Below are positions 37,358-50,239 of a DNA stretch of 64,000 bases, in pieces. The position numbers and the translations under genes were made by a program. The stretch is taken from positions 2,109,501 through 2,173,500 of the forward strand of contig JAWQEG010000167.1 of assembly GCA_033782935.1 (NCBI GenBank), read 5' to 3'. Within the stretch, counting starts at the first letter, position 1. Each line of letters opens with the position of its first letter. The DNA comes from Petrolisthes cinctipes. Taxonomy: Eukaryota; Arthropoda; Malacostraca; Decapoda; Porcellanidae. The notes under the pieces are model-generated. The model was not told the DNA's origin, did not search any database, and saw only the letters and a list, made by a program, of their open reading frames with translations.

Positions 37358-40200
37358 CTAAAATATCGATTTTGAGCATGTTTTGGGTCTGTATCTTGAA
37401 AACATTCTAACTAGGAGTAGGCATGTACAGATCGCTTCTAGGACCCAAAAATACCGAATTTTCGGGTGTTTTGAAACTGAATTTGAGATATAAACGTGTA
37501 CAGAAGATGCATGCACTTATCGACTTTTGACACTTAAAATATCGATTTTTAGCATGTTTTGAGCCTATATTTTGAAAAGATCCTAGCACTGAGTAGGCAT
37601 GTACAGATCGCTTCTGGGACCCAAAAATATCGAATTTTCGGCTGTTATGGGCCTGAATTTGAGATATCGACTTTGGGCACCTAAAATTTCTATTTTTAGC
37701 ATGTTTTGGGCCTATATTTTGAAAATATTCTAGCACTGAGTAGGCATGTACAGATCGCTTCTGGGACCCCAAAATATCGAATTTTCGGGTGTTTTGAGAC
37801 TGAATTTGAGATATAAACGGGTACTGAAGATGCATGCACATATCGACTTTGGACACTTAAAATATCGATTTTTAGCATGTTTTGAGCCTATATTCTGAAA
37901 ATATTCTAGCACTGAGTAGGCATGTACAGATCGCTTATGGGAAACAAAAATATCGAATTTTCAAGTGTTTTGAGGTAGAATTTTGGATATAAACGGGTGC
38001 AGAAGATGCATACACATATTGACTTTGGGCACCTAAAATATGGATTTTCAGCATGTTTTGCGCCTGTATTCCTAAAAATACTCTAAAACGGAGAAGGCAT
38101 GTACAGATCGCTTCTGGGACCCCAAAATATCGAATTTTCGGGTGTTTTGAGCCTGAATTTGAGATATAAACTGGTACAGAAGATGCATGCACATATTGAC
38201 TTTGGACACCTAAAATATCGATTTTCAGCATGTTTTGGGCCTGTATTTTGAAAATACTCTAACACGGAGTAAGCAGGTACAGATCGCTTCTGGGACCCCG
38301 AAATATCGAATTTTCGGGTGTTTTGAGGTTGAATTTGGGATATAAACGGGTGGAGAAGATGCATGCACATATCGACTTTTGGGCACTTAAAAGATCAATT
38401 TTCAGTATGTTTTGGGCCTGTATTTTAAAAATACTCTAACACGGAGTAGGCATGTACAGATCGTTTCTGGGACCACAAAATATCGAATTTTCGGGTGTTT
38501 TGGGCCTGAATTTGAGATATCGACTTTGGGCACCTAAAATTTCGATTTTTAGCATGTTTTGGGAATACATTTTTTAAATATTCTAGCACTGAGTAGGCAT
38601 GTACAGATCGCTTCTGGGACTCCAAAATATCGAATTTTCGGGTGTTTTGAGCCTGAATTTGAGATATAAACGGGTACAGAAGATGCATGCACATATCGAC
38701 TTTGGACACTTAAAATATCGATTTTTAGCATGTTTTGAGCCTATATATTGAAAACATTCGAGCACGGAGTAGGCATGTACAGATCGTTTCTGGGACCCCA
38801 AAATATCGAATTTTCGGGTGTTTTGGGCCTGAATTTGAGATATCTACTTTAGGCACCTAAAATATCGATTTTTAGCATGTTTTGGTCCTGTATCTGAGTC
38901 GGCATATACATGTCACTTCTGGGTCTCCAAAATATCGAGTTTTCGGGTGTTTTTGGCCTGAATTTGAGATATCGACTTTGGGCTCTTAAAATATCGATTT
39001 TTAGCATGTTTTAGGTCTATATCTTGAAAGCATTCTAACTAGGAGTAGGCATGTACAGATCGCTTCTAGGACCCATAAATACCGAATTTTCGGGTGTTTT
39101 GATCCTGAATTTGAAATATAAACGGGTACAGAACATGCATGCACATATCGACTTTGGACACTTAAAATATCGATTTTTAGCATGTTTTGAGTCTATATTT
39201 TGAAAACATTTTTGCACTGAGTAGGCATGTACAGATCGCTTCCGGGACCCCAAAATATCAAATTTTCGTTTTTTTAGCCTGAATTTGAGATATAAACGTG
39301 TACTGAAGATACATGCACATATAGACTTTTGGTCACCTAAAATATCGATTTTGAGCATGTTTTTGGTCTGTATCTTGAAAGCATTTTAACTAGCAGTAGG
39401 CTTGTACAGATCGCTTCTAGGACCCAACAATACAGAATTTTTGGGTGTTTTGAGCCTGAATTTGAGATATAAACGGGTACAGAAGATGCATGCACATATA
39501 GACTTTAGGCACCTAAAATATCGATTTTCAGCATGTTTTGGGCCAGTATTTTGAAAATACTCTAACACGGAGTAGCCATATACAGTTCGCTTCTGGGATC
39601 CCAAAATATCGAATTTTCGGGTGTTTTGAGCCAGAATTTGAGATATAAACGTGTACAGAAGATGCATGCACAAATCGACTTTGGACACATAAAATATCGA
39701 TTTTTAGCATGTTTTGAGCCTATATATTGAAAACATTCTAGCACTGAGTAGGCATGTACAAATCGCTTCTGGGATCCCAAAATATCGAATTTACGGGTGT
39801 TTTGAGGTTGAATTTGGGATATAATCAGGTGCAGAAGATGCATACACATATTGACTTTGGGCACCTAAAATATCGATTTTCAGCATGTTTTGGGCCTGTA
39901 TCTGAGTAGGCATGTACAGATCTCTTCTGGGACCCCAAAATATCGAATTTTCGGGTGTTTGGAGCCTGAATTTAAGATATAAACGGGTACAGAAGATGCA
40001 TGCACATATCGACTTTTGGGCACCTAAAAGATCGATTTTCAGTATGTTTTGGGCCTGTATTTTGAAAACACTTTAACACGGAGTAGGCATGTACAGATCG
40101 ATTCTGGGACCCCAAAATATCGAATTTTCGGATGTTTTGAGACTAAATTTGAGATATAAACGGGTACTGAAGATGCATGCACATATCAACTTTGGGGCAC
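37358..40200 (+). repeat. Shuffled unit U6 of the 12-mer domain (2,843 bp)
   Basis: Starts with GATTTTGAGCATGTTTTGGG, includes monomers 2 to 4 in order (GTATTCCTAAAAATACTC near 38068, GTAAGCAGGTACAG near 38268), then a copy of 35636-36587, then monomers like those at 19140-19400 (TTTTTTTAGCC, CTAGCAGTAGGC near 39391). This is the right border of the domain. Confidence 0.8.
38305..39256 (+). repeat. 0.95-kb block duplicated at 2,669 bp, copy 2
   Basis: Second copy of 35636-36587. After its end the copies diverge (CAAATTTTCGTTTTTTTAGC here, CGACTTTTCGGGTG in copy 1). Confidence 0.85.
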
Positions 40201-40661
40201 CTTAAATATCGATTTTGAGCATGTTTTGGGTCTGTATCTTGAAAACATTCTAACTAGGAGTAGGCATGTACAGATCGCTTATAGGACCCAAAAATACCGA
40301 ATTTTCGGGTGTTTTGAGACTGAATTTGAGATATAAATGTGTACAGAAGATGCATGCACTTATCGACTTTGGACACTTAAAATATCAATTTTTAGCATGT
40401 TTTGAGCCTATATTTTGAAAAGATTCTAGCACTGAGTAGGCATGTACAGATCGCTTCTGGGACCCAAAAATATCGAATTTTCGGGTGTTTTGGGCCTGAA
40501 TTTGAGATATCGACTTTGGGCACCTAAAATTTCGATTTTTAGCATGTTTTGGGCTTATATTTTGAAAATATTCTAGCACTGAGTAGGCATGTACAGATCG
40601 CTTCTGGGACCCCAAAATATCGAATTTTCGGGTATTTTCGGGTATATCGACTTTTGGACAC
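40201..40661 (+). repeat. Transition monomers with a deletion scar
   Basis: Begins with the variant CACCTTAAATATCG, shared with 45678 (offset about 5,477 bp). The last monomer, 40524-40661, is only 138 bp: half 2 reads TTCGGGTATTTTCGGGTATA before TCGACTTTTGG, a short local repeat replacing the normal GCCTGAATTTGAG region. Confidence 0.8.
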
Positions 40662-42310
40662 CTAAAATTTTGATTTTGAGCATATTTTGGGTCTGTATCT
40701 TGAAAACATTCTAACTAGGAGTAGGCATGTACAGATTGCTTCTAGGACCCAAAAATAACGAATTTTCAGGTGTTTTGAGTCTGAATTTGAGATATAAACG
40801 GGTACTGAAGATGCATGCACATATTGACTTTGGGCACTTAAAATATCGATTTTCAGGATGTTTTGGGCCTGTATTTTGAAAATATTCTAGCACGGAGAAA
40901 GCATGTACAGATCGCTTCTGGGACCCCAAAATATCGAATTTTTGGGTGTTTTGGGCCTGAATTTGATATATTGACTTTGGGCACCTAAAATATCGATTTT
41001 TAGTATGTTTTGGGCCTATATTTTGAAAATATTCTAGCACTGAGTAGGCATGTACAGATCGCTTCTGGGATCCCAAAACACCGAATTTTTGGGTGTTTTA
41101 AGCCTAAATTTGAGAAATAAACGGGTACAGAAGATGCATCCACATATTGACTTTGGGCACCTAACATATCGATTTTTAGCATGTTTTGGACCTGTATTTT
41201 GAAAATACTCTAACAAGGAGTAAGCATGTACAGATCGCTTCTGGGACCCCATAATATCGAATTTTCTGGTGATTTGAGCCTGAATTTGAGATATAAACGG
41301 GTACTGAAAATGCAAGCACATATCGACTTTTGGGCACCTAAAATATCGATTTTGAGCATATTTTGGGTCTGTATCTTGAAAACATTCTAACTATCAGTAG
41401 GCATGTACAGATCGCTTCTAGGACACAAAAATAACGAATTTTCGGGTGTTTTGAGCCTGAATTTGAAATATAAACGGGTACAGAAGATGCATGCACATAT
41501 CAACTTTGGACACTTAAAATATTGACTTTTAGCATGTTTTAAGCCTATATTTTGAAAAAATTCTAGCACTGAGTAGGCATGTACAGATTGCTTCTGGGAC
41601 CCAAAAATATCGAATTTTTGGGTGTTTTGAAGATGAATTTGGGATATAAACGGGTGCAGAAGATGCATACACATATTAACTTTGGGCACCTAAAATTTCG
41701 ATTTTTAGCATGTTTGGGCCTGTATCTGAGTAGGTATGTACAGATCGCTTCTGGAACCCCAAAATATCGAATTTTCGGGTGTTTTGAGCCTAAATTTGAG
41801 ATATTAACGGGTACAGAATATGCATGCACATATTGACTTTGGGTACCTAAAATATCGATTTTCAGACTGTTTTGGGCCTGTATCTGAGTAGGCATGTACA
41901 GATCGCTTCTGGGACCCCAAAATATTGAATTTTCGGGTGTTTGGAGCCTGAATTTGAGATATAAACGGGTATAGAAGATGCATGCACATATCGACTTTTG
42001 GGCACCTAAAAGATCGATTTTCATTATGTTTTGGGCCTGTAATTTGAAAATTCTCTAACACGGAGTAGGCATGTACAGATCACTTCTGGGACCCCAAAAT
42101 ATCGAATTTTCGTGTGTTATGGGCCTGAATTTGAGATATCGGCTTTGGGCACCTAAAATTATGATTTTTAGCATGTTTTGGGCATATATTTTGAAAATAT
42201 TCTAGCACTGTGCAAGCATGTACATATCGCTTCTGGGACTCCAAAATATCGAATTTTCAGGTGTTTTGAGCATGAATTTGAGATATAAACGGGTACAGAA
42301 GATGCATGCA
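40662..42310 (+). repeat. 1.5-kb block duplicated about 6.3-6.5 kb apart, copy 1
   Basis: Matches 47154-48642. The spacing is about 6,509 bp at the left and 6,332 bp from 41385 on, so one ~177-bp monomer is present here and absent from the other copy (the full-length monomer near 41180-41330). Shared markers: CTAACTATCAGTAGG, AAAGATGAATTTGGG-like half 2 and CTGTTATGGGCC-like GTGTTATGGGCC. Confidence 0.82.
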
Positions 42311-43481
42311 CATATGGACTTTGGGCACCTAAAATATCGATTTTCAGCATGTTTTGGGCCTGTATCTGAGTAGGCATGTACAGATCGCTTCTGGGACCCA
42401 AAATATCGAGTTTTCGGATGTTTGGAGCCTGAATTCGAGATATAAACGGGTACAGAAGAAGCATGCACATATCGACTTTTGGACACCTAAAAGATCGATT
42501 TTCATTATGTTTTGGGTCTGTAATTTGAAAATACTCTAACACGGAGTAGGCATGTACAGATCGCTTTTGGGACCCCAAAATATCGAATTTTCGTATGTTT
42601 TGGGCCTGAATTTGAGATATCGACTTTGGGCACCTAAAATATCGATTTTTAGCATGTTTTGGGCATATATTTTGAAAATATTCTAGCACTGAGTAGGCAT
42701 GTACAGATCGCTTCTGGGACTCAAAAATGTCGAATTTTCGAGTGTTTTGAGCCTGAATTTGAGATATAAACGGGTACACAAGATGCATGCACATATTGAC
42801 TTTGTGCACCTAACATATCGATTTTCAGGATGTTTTGGGCCTGTATTTTAAAAATACTCTAACATGGAGTAGACATGTACAGATCGCTTCTGGGACCCCA
42901 AAATATCGAATTTTTCGGGTGTTTTGGGCCTGAATTTGAGATATCGACTTTGGACACTTAAAAGATCAATTTTCAGTAGGTTTTGGGCCTGAATTTGAGA
43001 TATCGAATTTGGGCACCTAAAATATCGATTTTTAGCATGTTTTGGTCCTGTATCTGAGTCGGCATATACATATCACTTCTGGGACTCCAAAATATCAAGT
43101 TTTCGGGTGCTTTTGGCCTGAATTTGAGATATCGACTTTGGGCTCTTAAAATATCGTTTTTTGGCATGTTTTAGGTCTATATCTTGAAAGCATTCTAACT
43201 AGGAGTAGGCATGTAAAGATCGCTTCTAGGACCTATAAATACCGAATTTTCGAGTGTTTTGAGCCTGAATTTGAGATATAAACGGGTACAGAAGATGCAT
43301 GCACATATTGACTTTGTGCACCTAAAATATCGATTTTCAGCATGTTTTATGCCATTATTTTGAAAATACTCTAACACGGAGTAGGCATGTACAGATCGCT
43401 TCTGGGACTCCAAAATGTCGAATTTTCGAGTGTTTTGAGCCTGAATTTGAGATATAAACGGGTACAGAAGATGCATGCACA
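42290..43481 (+). repeat. 1.19-kb block duplicated at 2,179 bp, copy 1
   Basis: Matches 44469-45660. Contains a 59-bp mini-monomer (42958), a 129-bp monomer (43017) and the markers GACCCAAAATATCGAG, CTAACATGGAGTAGAC and CGGGTGCTTTTGGCC. Differences seen: GAGATATAAACG against GAAATATAAACG near 43275. Confidence 0.88.
42958..43016 (+). repeat. Mini-monomer of 59 bp
   Basis: Same structure as the 25470 copy: TTAAAAGATCAATTTTCAG, then GGTTTTGGGCCTGAATTTGA, then ATATCGAATTTGGGCACC. The AAAAGATC start marks it as derived from the 147-bp allele. It is followed by the doubly deleted 129-bp monomer at 43017, as is the copy at 25470, so all may descend from one event. Confidence 0.88.
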
Positions 43482-44468
43482 TATCGACTTTTGGTCACCT
43501 AAAATATCGATTTTGAGCATATTTTGGGTCTGTATCTTGAAAACATTCTAGCACTGAGTAGGCATGTACAGATCGCTTCTGAGACCCAAAAATATCGAAT
43601 TTTCGGGTGTTTTTAAGTTGAATTTGGGATATAAACGGGTGCAGAAGATGCATACACATATTGACTTTGGGCACCAAAAATATTGATTTTCAGCATGTTT
43701 TGGGCTTGTATCTGAGTAGGCATGTACAGATCGATTCTGGGACCCCAAAATATCGAATTTTCGGGTGTTTGGAGCCTGAATTTGAGATATAAACGGGTAC
43801 AGAAGATGCATGCACATATTGACTTTGGACACCTAAAATATCGATTTTCAGCATGTTTTGGGCCTGTATTTTGAAAACACTCTAACACGGAGTAAGCATG
43901 TACAGATCGCTTCTGGGACCCCAAAATATCGAATTTACGGGTTTTTTGACCCTGAATTTGAGATATAAACGGGTACAGAAGATGCATGCACATATTGACT
44001 TTGGGCACCTAAAATATCGATTTTGAGCATGTTTTAGGTCTGTATCTTGAAAACATTCTAACTAGGAGTAGGCATGTACAGATCGCTTCTGGGACCCCAA
44101 AATATCGAATTTTCATGTTTTTTGAGCCTGAAATTTAGATATAAACGGGTACAGATGATGCATGAACATATTGACTTTAGGCACCTAAAATATCGATTTT
44201 GAGCATGTTTTAGGTCTGTATCTTGAAAACATTCTAACTAGGAGTAGGCATGTACAGATCGCTTCTGGGACCCCAAAATATCGAATTTTCGGGTGTTTTG
44301 GGCCTAAATTTGAGATATCGACTTTGGTAACCTAAAATTTCGATTTTTAGCATGTTTTGGGATTATATTTTGAAAATATTCTAGCACTGAGTAGGCATTT
44401 ACAGATCGCTTCTGGGACCCCAAAATATCGAATTTTCGGGTGTTTTGAGCCTGAATTTGAGATATTAA
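43482..44468 (+). repeat. Monomers between the 2,179-bp copies; includes block matching 49369-50239
   Basis: The portion 43550-44420 matches 49369-50239 at offset 5,819 bp. Shared variants: GTGTTTTTAAGTTGAATTT, GGGCACCAAAAATATTGATT, CTGAAATTTAGATATAAAC and CTTTGGTAACCTAAAATTT. The two successive monomers with GATTTTGAGCATGTTTTAGG at 44020 and 44197 form a small tandem pair. Confidence 0.83.
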
Positions 44469-45660
44469 CGGGTACAGAAGATGCATGCACATATGGACTT
44501 TGGGCACCTAAAATATCGATTTTCAGCATGTTTTGGGCCTGTATCTGAGTAGGCATGTACAGATCGCTTCTGGGACCCAAAATATCGAGTTTTCGGATGT
44601 TTGGAGCCTGAATTCGAGATATAAACGGGTACAGAAGAAGCATGCACATATCGACTTTTGGACACCTAAAAGATCGATTTTCATTATGTTTTGGGTCTGT
44701 AATTTGAAAATACTCTAACACGGAGTAGGCATGTACAGATCGCTTTTGGGACCCCAAAATATCGAATTTTCGTATGTTTTGGGCCTGAATTTGAGATATC
44801 GACTTTGGGCACCTAAAATATCGATTTTTAGCATGTTTTGGGCATATATTTTGAAAATATTCTAGCACTGAGTAGGCATGTACAGATCGCTTCTGGGACT
44901 CAAAAATGTCGAATTTTCGAGTGTTTTGAGCCTGAATTTGAGATATAAACGGGTACACAAGATGCATGCACATATTGACTTTGTGCACCTAACATATCGA
45001 TTTTCAGGATGTTTTGGGCCTGTATTTTAAAAATACTCTAACATGGAGTAGACATGTACAGATCGCTTCTGGGACCCCAAAATATCGAATTTTTCGGGTG
45101 TTTTGGGCCTGAATTTGAGATATCGACTTTGGACACTTAAAAGATCAATTTTCAGTAGGTTTTGGGCCTGAATTTGAGATATCGAATTTGGGCACCTAAA
45201 ATATCGATTTTTAGCATGTTTTGGTCCTGTATCTGAGTCGGCATATACATATCACTTCTGGGACTCCAAAATATCAAGTTTTCGGGTGCTTTTGGCCTGA
45301 ATTTGAGATATCGACTTTGGGCTCTTAAAATATCGTTTTTTGGCATGTTTTAGGTCTATATCTTGAAAGCATTCTAACTAGGAGTAGGCATGTAAAGATC
45401 GCTTCTAGGACCTATAAATACCGAATTTTCGAGTGTTTTGAGCCTGAATTTGAAATATAAACGGGTACAGAACATGCATGCACATATTGACTTTGTGCAC
45501 CTAAAATATCGATTTTCAGCATGTTTTATGCCATTATTTTGAAAATACTCTAACACGGAGTAGGCATGTACAGATCGCTTCTGGGACTCCAAAATGTCGA
45601 ATTTTCGAGTGTTTTGAGCCTGAATTTGAGATATAAACGGGTACAGAAGATGCATGCACA
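44469..45660 (+). repeat. 1.19-kb block duplicated at 2,179 bp, copy 2
   Basis: Second copy of 42290-43481. It ends where copy 1 reads CGACTTTTGGTCACC and this copy continues CAACTTTGGGGCACC. Confidence 0.88.
45137..45195 (+). repeat. Mini-monomer of 59 bp
   Basis: Copy of the 42958 mini-monomer carried by the 2,179-bp-spaced duplication (42290-43481 and 44469-45660). Sequence and flanks are the same, including the following 129-bp monomer at 45196. Confidence 0.88.
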
Positions 45661-47153
45661 TATCAACTTTGGGGCACCTTAAATATCGATTTTGAGCATG
45701 TTTTGGGTCTGTATCTTGAAAACATTCTAACTAGGAGTAGGCATGTACAGATCGCTTCTAGGACCCAAAAATACCGAATTTTCGGGTGTTTTGAGACTGA
45801 ATTTGAGATATAAACGTGTACAGAAGATGCATGCACTTATCGACTTTGGACATTTAAAATATCGATTTTTAGCATGTTTTGAGCCTATATTTTGAAAAGA
45901 TTCTAGCACTGAGTAGGTATGTACAGATCGCTTCTGGGACACAAAAATATCGAATTTTCGGGTGTTTTGGGCCTGAATTTGAGATATCGACTTTGGGCAC
46001 CTAAAATTTCGATTTTTAGCATGTTTTCGGCCTGTATTTTGAAAATATTCTAGCACTGAGTAGGCATGTACAGATCGCTTCTGGGACCCCAAAATATCGA
46101 ATTTTCGGGTGTTTTGAGCCTGAATTTGAGATATAAACGGGTACTGAAGATGCATGCATATATCGACTTTTGGACACCTAAAATTTCGATTTTAAGCATA
46201 TTTTGGGTCTGTATCTTGAAAACATTCTAAATAGGAGTAGGCATGTACAGATTGCTTCTAGGACCCAAAAATAACTAATTTTCAGGTTTTTTGAGTATGA
46301 ATTTGAGATATAAACGGGTACTGAAGATGCATGCACATATTGACTTTGGGCACTTAAAATATCGATTTTCAGGATGTTTTGGGCCTGTAATATGAAAATA
46401 TTCTAGCACGGAGAAAGCATGTACAGATCGCTTCTGGGACCCCAAAATATCGAATTTTTGGGTGTTTTGGGCCTGAATTTGAGATATCGACTTTGGGCAC
46501 CTAAAATATCGATTTTTAGCATGTTTTGGGCCTATATTTTGAAAATATTCTAGCACTGAGTAGGCATGTACAGATCGCTTCTGGGACACCAAAATATCGA
46601 ATTTTCTGGTGTTTTGAAGTTGAATTTGGGATATAAACGGGTGCAGAAGATGCATACACATATTGACTTTGGGCACCAAAAATATTGATTCTCAGCATGT
46701 TTTGGGCCCGTATCTGAGTAGGCATGTACAGATCGATTCTGGGACCCCAAAATATCGAATTTTCGGGTGTTTGGAGCATGAATTTGAGATATAAACGGGT
46801 ACTGCAGATGCATGCACATATCGACTTTTGGGCACCTAAAATATCGATTTTGAGCATATTTTGGGTCTGTATCATGAAAACATTCTAGCACTGAGTAGGC
46901 ATGTACAGATCGCTTCTGAGACCCAAAAATATCGAATTTTCGGGTGTTTTTAAGTTGAATTTGGGATATAAACGGGTGCAGAAGATGCATACACATATTG
47001 ACTTTGGGCACCAAAAATATTGATTTTCAGTATGTTTTGGGATTGTATCTGAGTAGGCATGTACAGATCGCTTCTGGGACCCCAAAATATCGAATTTTCG
47101 GGTGTTTTGAGCCTGAATTTGAGATATAAACGGGTACTGAAGATGCATGCATA
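45661..47153 (+). repeat. Patchwork monomers; includes block matching 48967-49547
   Basis: 45665-46095 resembles 40190-40620. 46485-47065 matches 48967-49547 at offset 2,482 bp (markers CTTCTGGGACACC, GTTTTGAAGTTG, GTACTGCAGATGC and GTATCATGAAAACATTCTAG). Satellite only. Confidence 0.8.
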
Positions 47154-48642
47154 TATCGACTTTTGGACACCTAAAATTTCGATTTTAATCATATTTTGGG
47201 TCTGTATCTTGAAAACATTCTAACTAGGAGTAGGCATATACAGATTGCTTCTAGGACCCAAAAATAACGAATTTTCAGGTGTTTTGAGTATGAATTTGAG
47301 ATATAAACGGGTACTGAAGATGCATGCACATATTGACTTTGGGCACTTAAAATATCGATTTTCAGGATGTTTTGGGCCAGTATTTTGAAAATATTCTAGC
47401 ACGGAGAAAGCATGTACAGATCGCTTCTGGGACCCCAAAATATCGAATTTTTGGGTGTTTTGGGCATGAATTTGATATATTGACTTTGGGCACCTAAAAT
47501 ATCGATTTTTAGTATGTTTTGGGCCTATATTTTGAAAATATTCTAGCACTGAATAGGCATGTACAGATAGCTTCTGGGATCCCAAAATATCGAATTTTCG
47601 GGTGTTTTGAGCCATAATTTGAGAAATAAACGGGTACAGAAGATGCATGCACCTATTGACTTTGGGCACCTAACATATCGATTTTGAGCATATTTTGGGT
47701 CTGTATCTTGAAAACATTCTAACTATCAGTAGGCATGTACAGATTGCTTCTAGGACCCAAAAATAACGAATTTTCGGGTGTTTTGAGCCTGAATTTGAAA
47801 TATAAACGGGTACAGAAGATGCATGCACATATCAACTTTGGACACTTAAAATATCGATTTTTAGCATGTTTTAAGCCTATATTTTGAAAAAATTCTAGCA
47901 CTGAGTAGGCATGTACAGATTGCTTCTGGGACCCAAAAATATCGAATTTTTGGGTGTTTTAAAGATGAATTTGGGATATAAACGGGTGCAGAAAATGCAT
48001 ACACATATTGACTTTGGGCACCTAAAATTTCGATTTTTACTATGTTTGGGCCTGTATCTGAGTAGGTATGTACAGATCGCTTCTGGGACCCCAAAATATC
48101 GAATTTTCGGGTGTTTTGAGCCTAAATTTGAGATATAAACGGGTACAGAATATGCATGCACATATTGACTTTGGGCACCTAAAATATCGATTTTCAGACT
48201 GTTTTGGGCCTGTATCTGATTAGGCATGTACAGATCGCTTCTGGGACCCCAAAATATTGAATTTTCGGGTGCTTGGAGCCTGAATTTGAGATATAAACGG
48301 GTATAGAAGATGCATGCACATATCGACTTTTGGGCACCTAAAAGATCGATTTTCATTATGTTTTGGGCCTGTAATTTGAAAATTCTCTAACACGGAGTAG
48401 GCATGTACAGATAGCTTCTGGGACCCCAAAATATCGAATTTTCGTGTGTTATGGGCCTGAATTTGAGATATCGGCTTTGGGCACCTAAAATTTTGATTTT
48501 TAGCATGTTTTGGGCATATATTTTGAAAATATTCTAGCACTGAGTAGGCATGTACATATCGCTTCTAGGACTCCAAAATATCGAATTTTCAGGTGTTTTG
48601 AGCCTGAATTTGAGATATAAACGGGTACAGAAGATGCATGCA
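47154..48642 (+). repeat. 1.5-kb block duplicated about 6.3-6.5 kb apart, copy 2
   Basis: Second copy of the 40662-42310 block, one monomer shorter. Both carry CTAACTATCAGTAGG, GCATGTTTGGGCC-like and ATTTTCAGACTGTTTTGGG variants. Confidence 0.82.
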
Positions 48643-50239
48643 CATATTGACTTTGTGCACCTATAATACCGATTTTCAGGATGTTTTGGGCCTGTATTTT
48701 GAAAATATTCTAGCACTGAGTAGGCATATACAGACCGTTTCTGGGACCCCAAAATATCGAATTTTCGGGTGTTTTAAGCCTGAATTTGAGATATAACGGG
48801 TACAGAATATGCATCCAAATATTCACTCTGGACACCTAAAATATCGATTTTCAGCATGTTTTGGGCCTGTATTTTGAAAATACTCTAACACGGAGTAAGC
48901 ATGTACAGATCGCTTCTGGGACCCCAAAATATCGAATTTTCGGGTGTTTTGGGGCTGAATTTGAGATATCGACTTTGGGCACCTAAAATATCGATTTTTA
49001 GCATGTTTTGGGCCTATATTTTGAAAATATTCTAGCACTGAGTAGGCATGTACAGATCGCTTCTGGGACACCAAAATATCGAATTTTCTGGTGTTTTGAA
49101 GTTGAATTTGGGATATAAACGGGTGCAGAAGATGCATACACATATTGACTTTGGGCACCAAAAATATTGATTTTCAGCATGTTTTGGGCCTGTATCTGAG
49201 TAGGCATGTACAGATCGATTCTGGGACCCCAAAATATCGAATTTTCGGGTGTTTGGAGCTTGAATTTGAGATATAAACGGGTACTGCAGATGCATGCACA
49301 TATCGACTTTTGGGCACCTAAAATATCGATTTTGAGCATATTTTGGGTCTGTATCATGAAAACATTCTAGCACTGAGTAGGCATGTACAGATCGCTTCTA
49401 GAACCCAAAAACATCTAATTTTCGGGTGTTTTTAAGTTGAATTTGGGATATAAACGGGTGCAGAAGATGCATACACATATTGACTTTGGGCACCAAAAAT
49501 ATTGATTTTCAGTATGTTTTGGGCTTGTATCTGAGTAGGCATGTACAGATCGATTCTGGGACCCCAAAATATCGAATTTTCGGGTGTTTGGAGCCTGAAT
49601 TTGAGATATAAACGGGTACAGAAGATACATGCACATATTGACTTTGGACACCTAAAATATCGATTTTCAGCATGTTTTGGGCCTGTATTTTGAAAACACT
49701 CTAACACGGAGTAAGCACGTACAGATCGCTTCTGGGACCCAAAAATATCGAATTTACGGGTTTTTTGACCCTGAATATGAGATATAAACGGGTACAGAAG
49801 ATGCATGCACATATTGACTTTGGGCACCTAAAATATTGATTTTGAGCATGTTTTAGGTCTGTATCTTGAAAACATTCTAACTAGGAGTAGGCATGTACAG
49901 ATCGCTTCTGGGACCCCAAAATATCGAATTTTCGGGTTTTTTGTGCCTGAAATTTAGATATAAACGGGTACAGATGATGCATGAACATATTGACTTTAGG
50001 CACCTAAAATATCGATTTTGAGCATGTTTTAGGTTTGTATCTTTAAAACATTCTAACTAGGAGTAGGCATGTACAGATCGCTTCTGGGACCCCAAAATAT
50101 CGAATTTTCGGGTGTTTTGGGCCTGAATTTGAGATATCGACTTTGGTAACCTAAAATTTTGATTTTTAGCATGTTTTGGGATAATATTTTGAAAATATTC
50201 TAGCACTGAGTAGGCATTTACAGATCGCTTCTGGGACCC
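48643..50239 (+). repeat. Patchwork monomers made of copied blocks
   Basis: 48967-49547 repeats 46485-47065, and 49369-50239 repeats 43550-44420; the two blocks overlap in one monomer, so the join is inside shared sequence. A single-base deletion (GATATAACGGGTAC near 48793) is private. Confidence 0.8.

Noticed and set aside
42168..42809. Minus-strand frame of 213 codons with a near copy at 44347-44988
   Set aside because: The duplicate arises from the 2,179-bp block duplication. The copies differ by noncoding-type changes and the frame is only chance openness.
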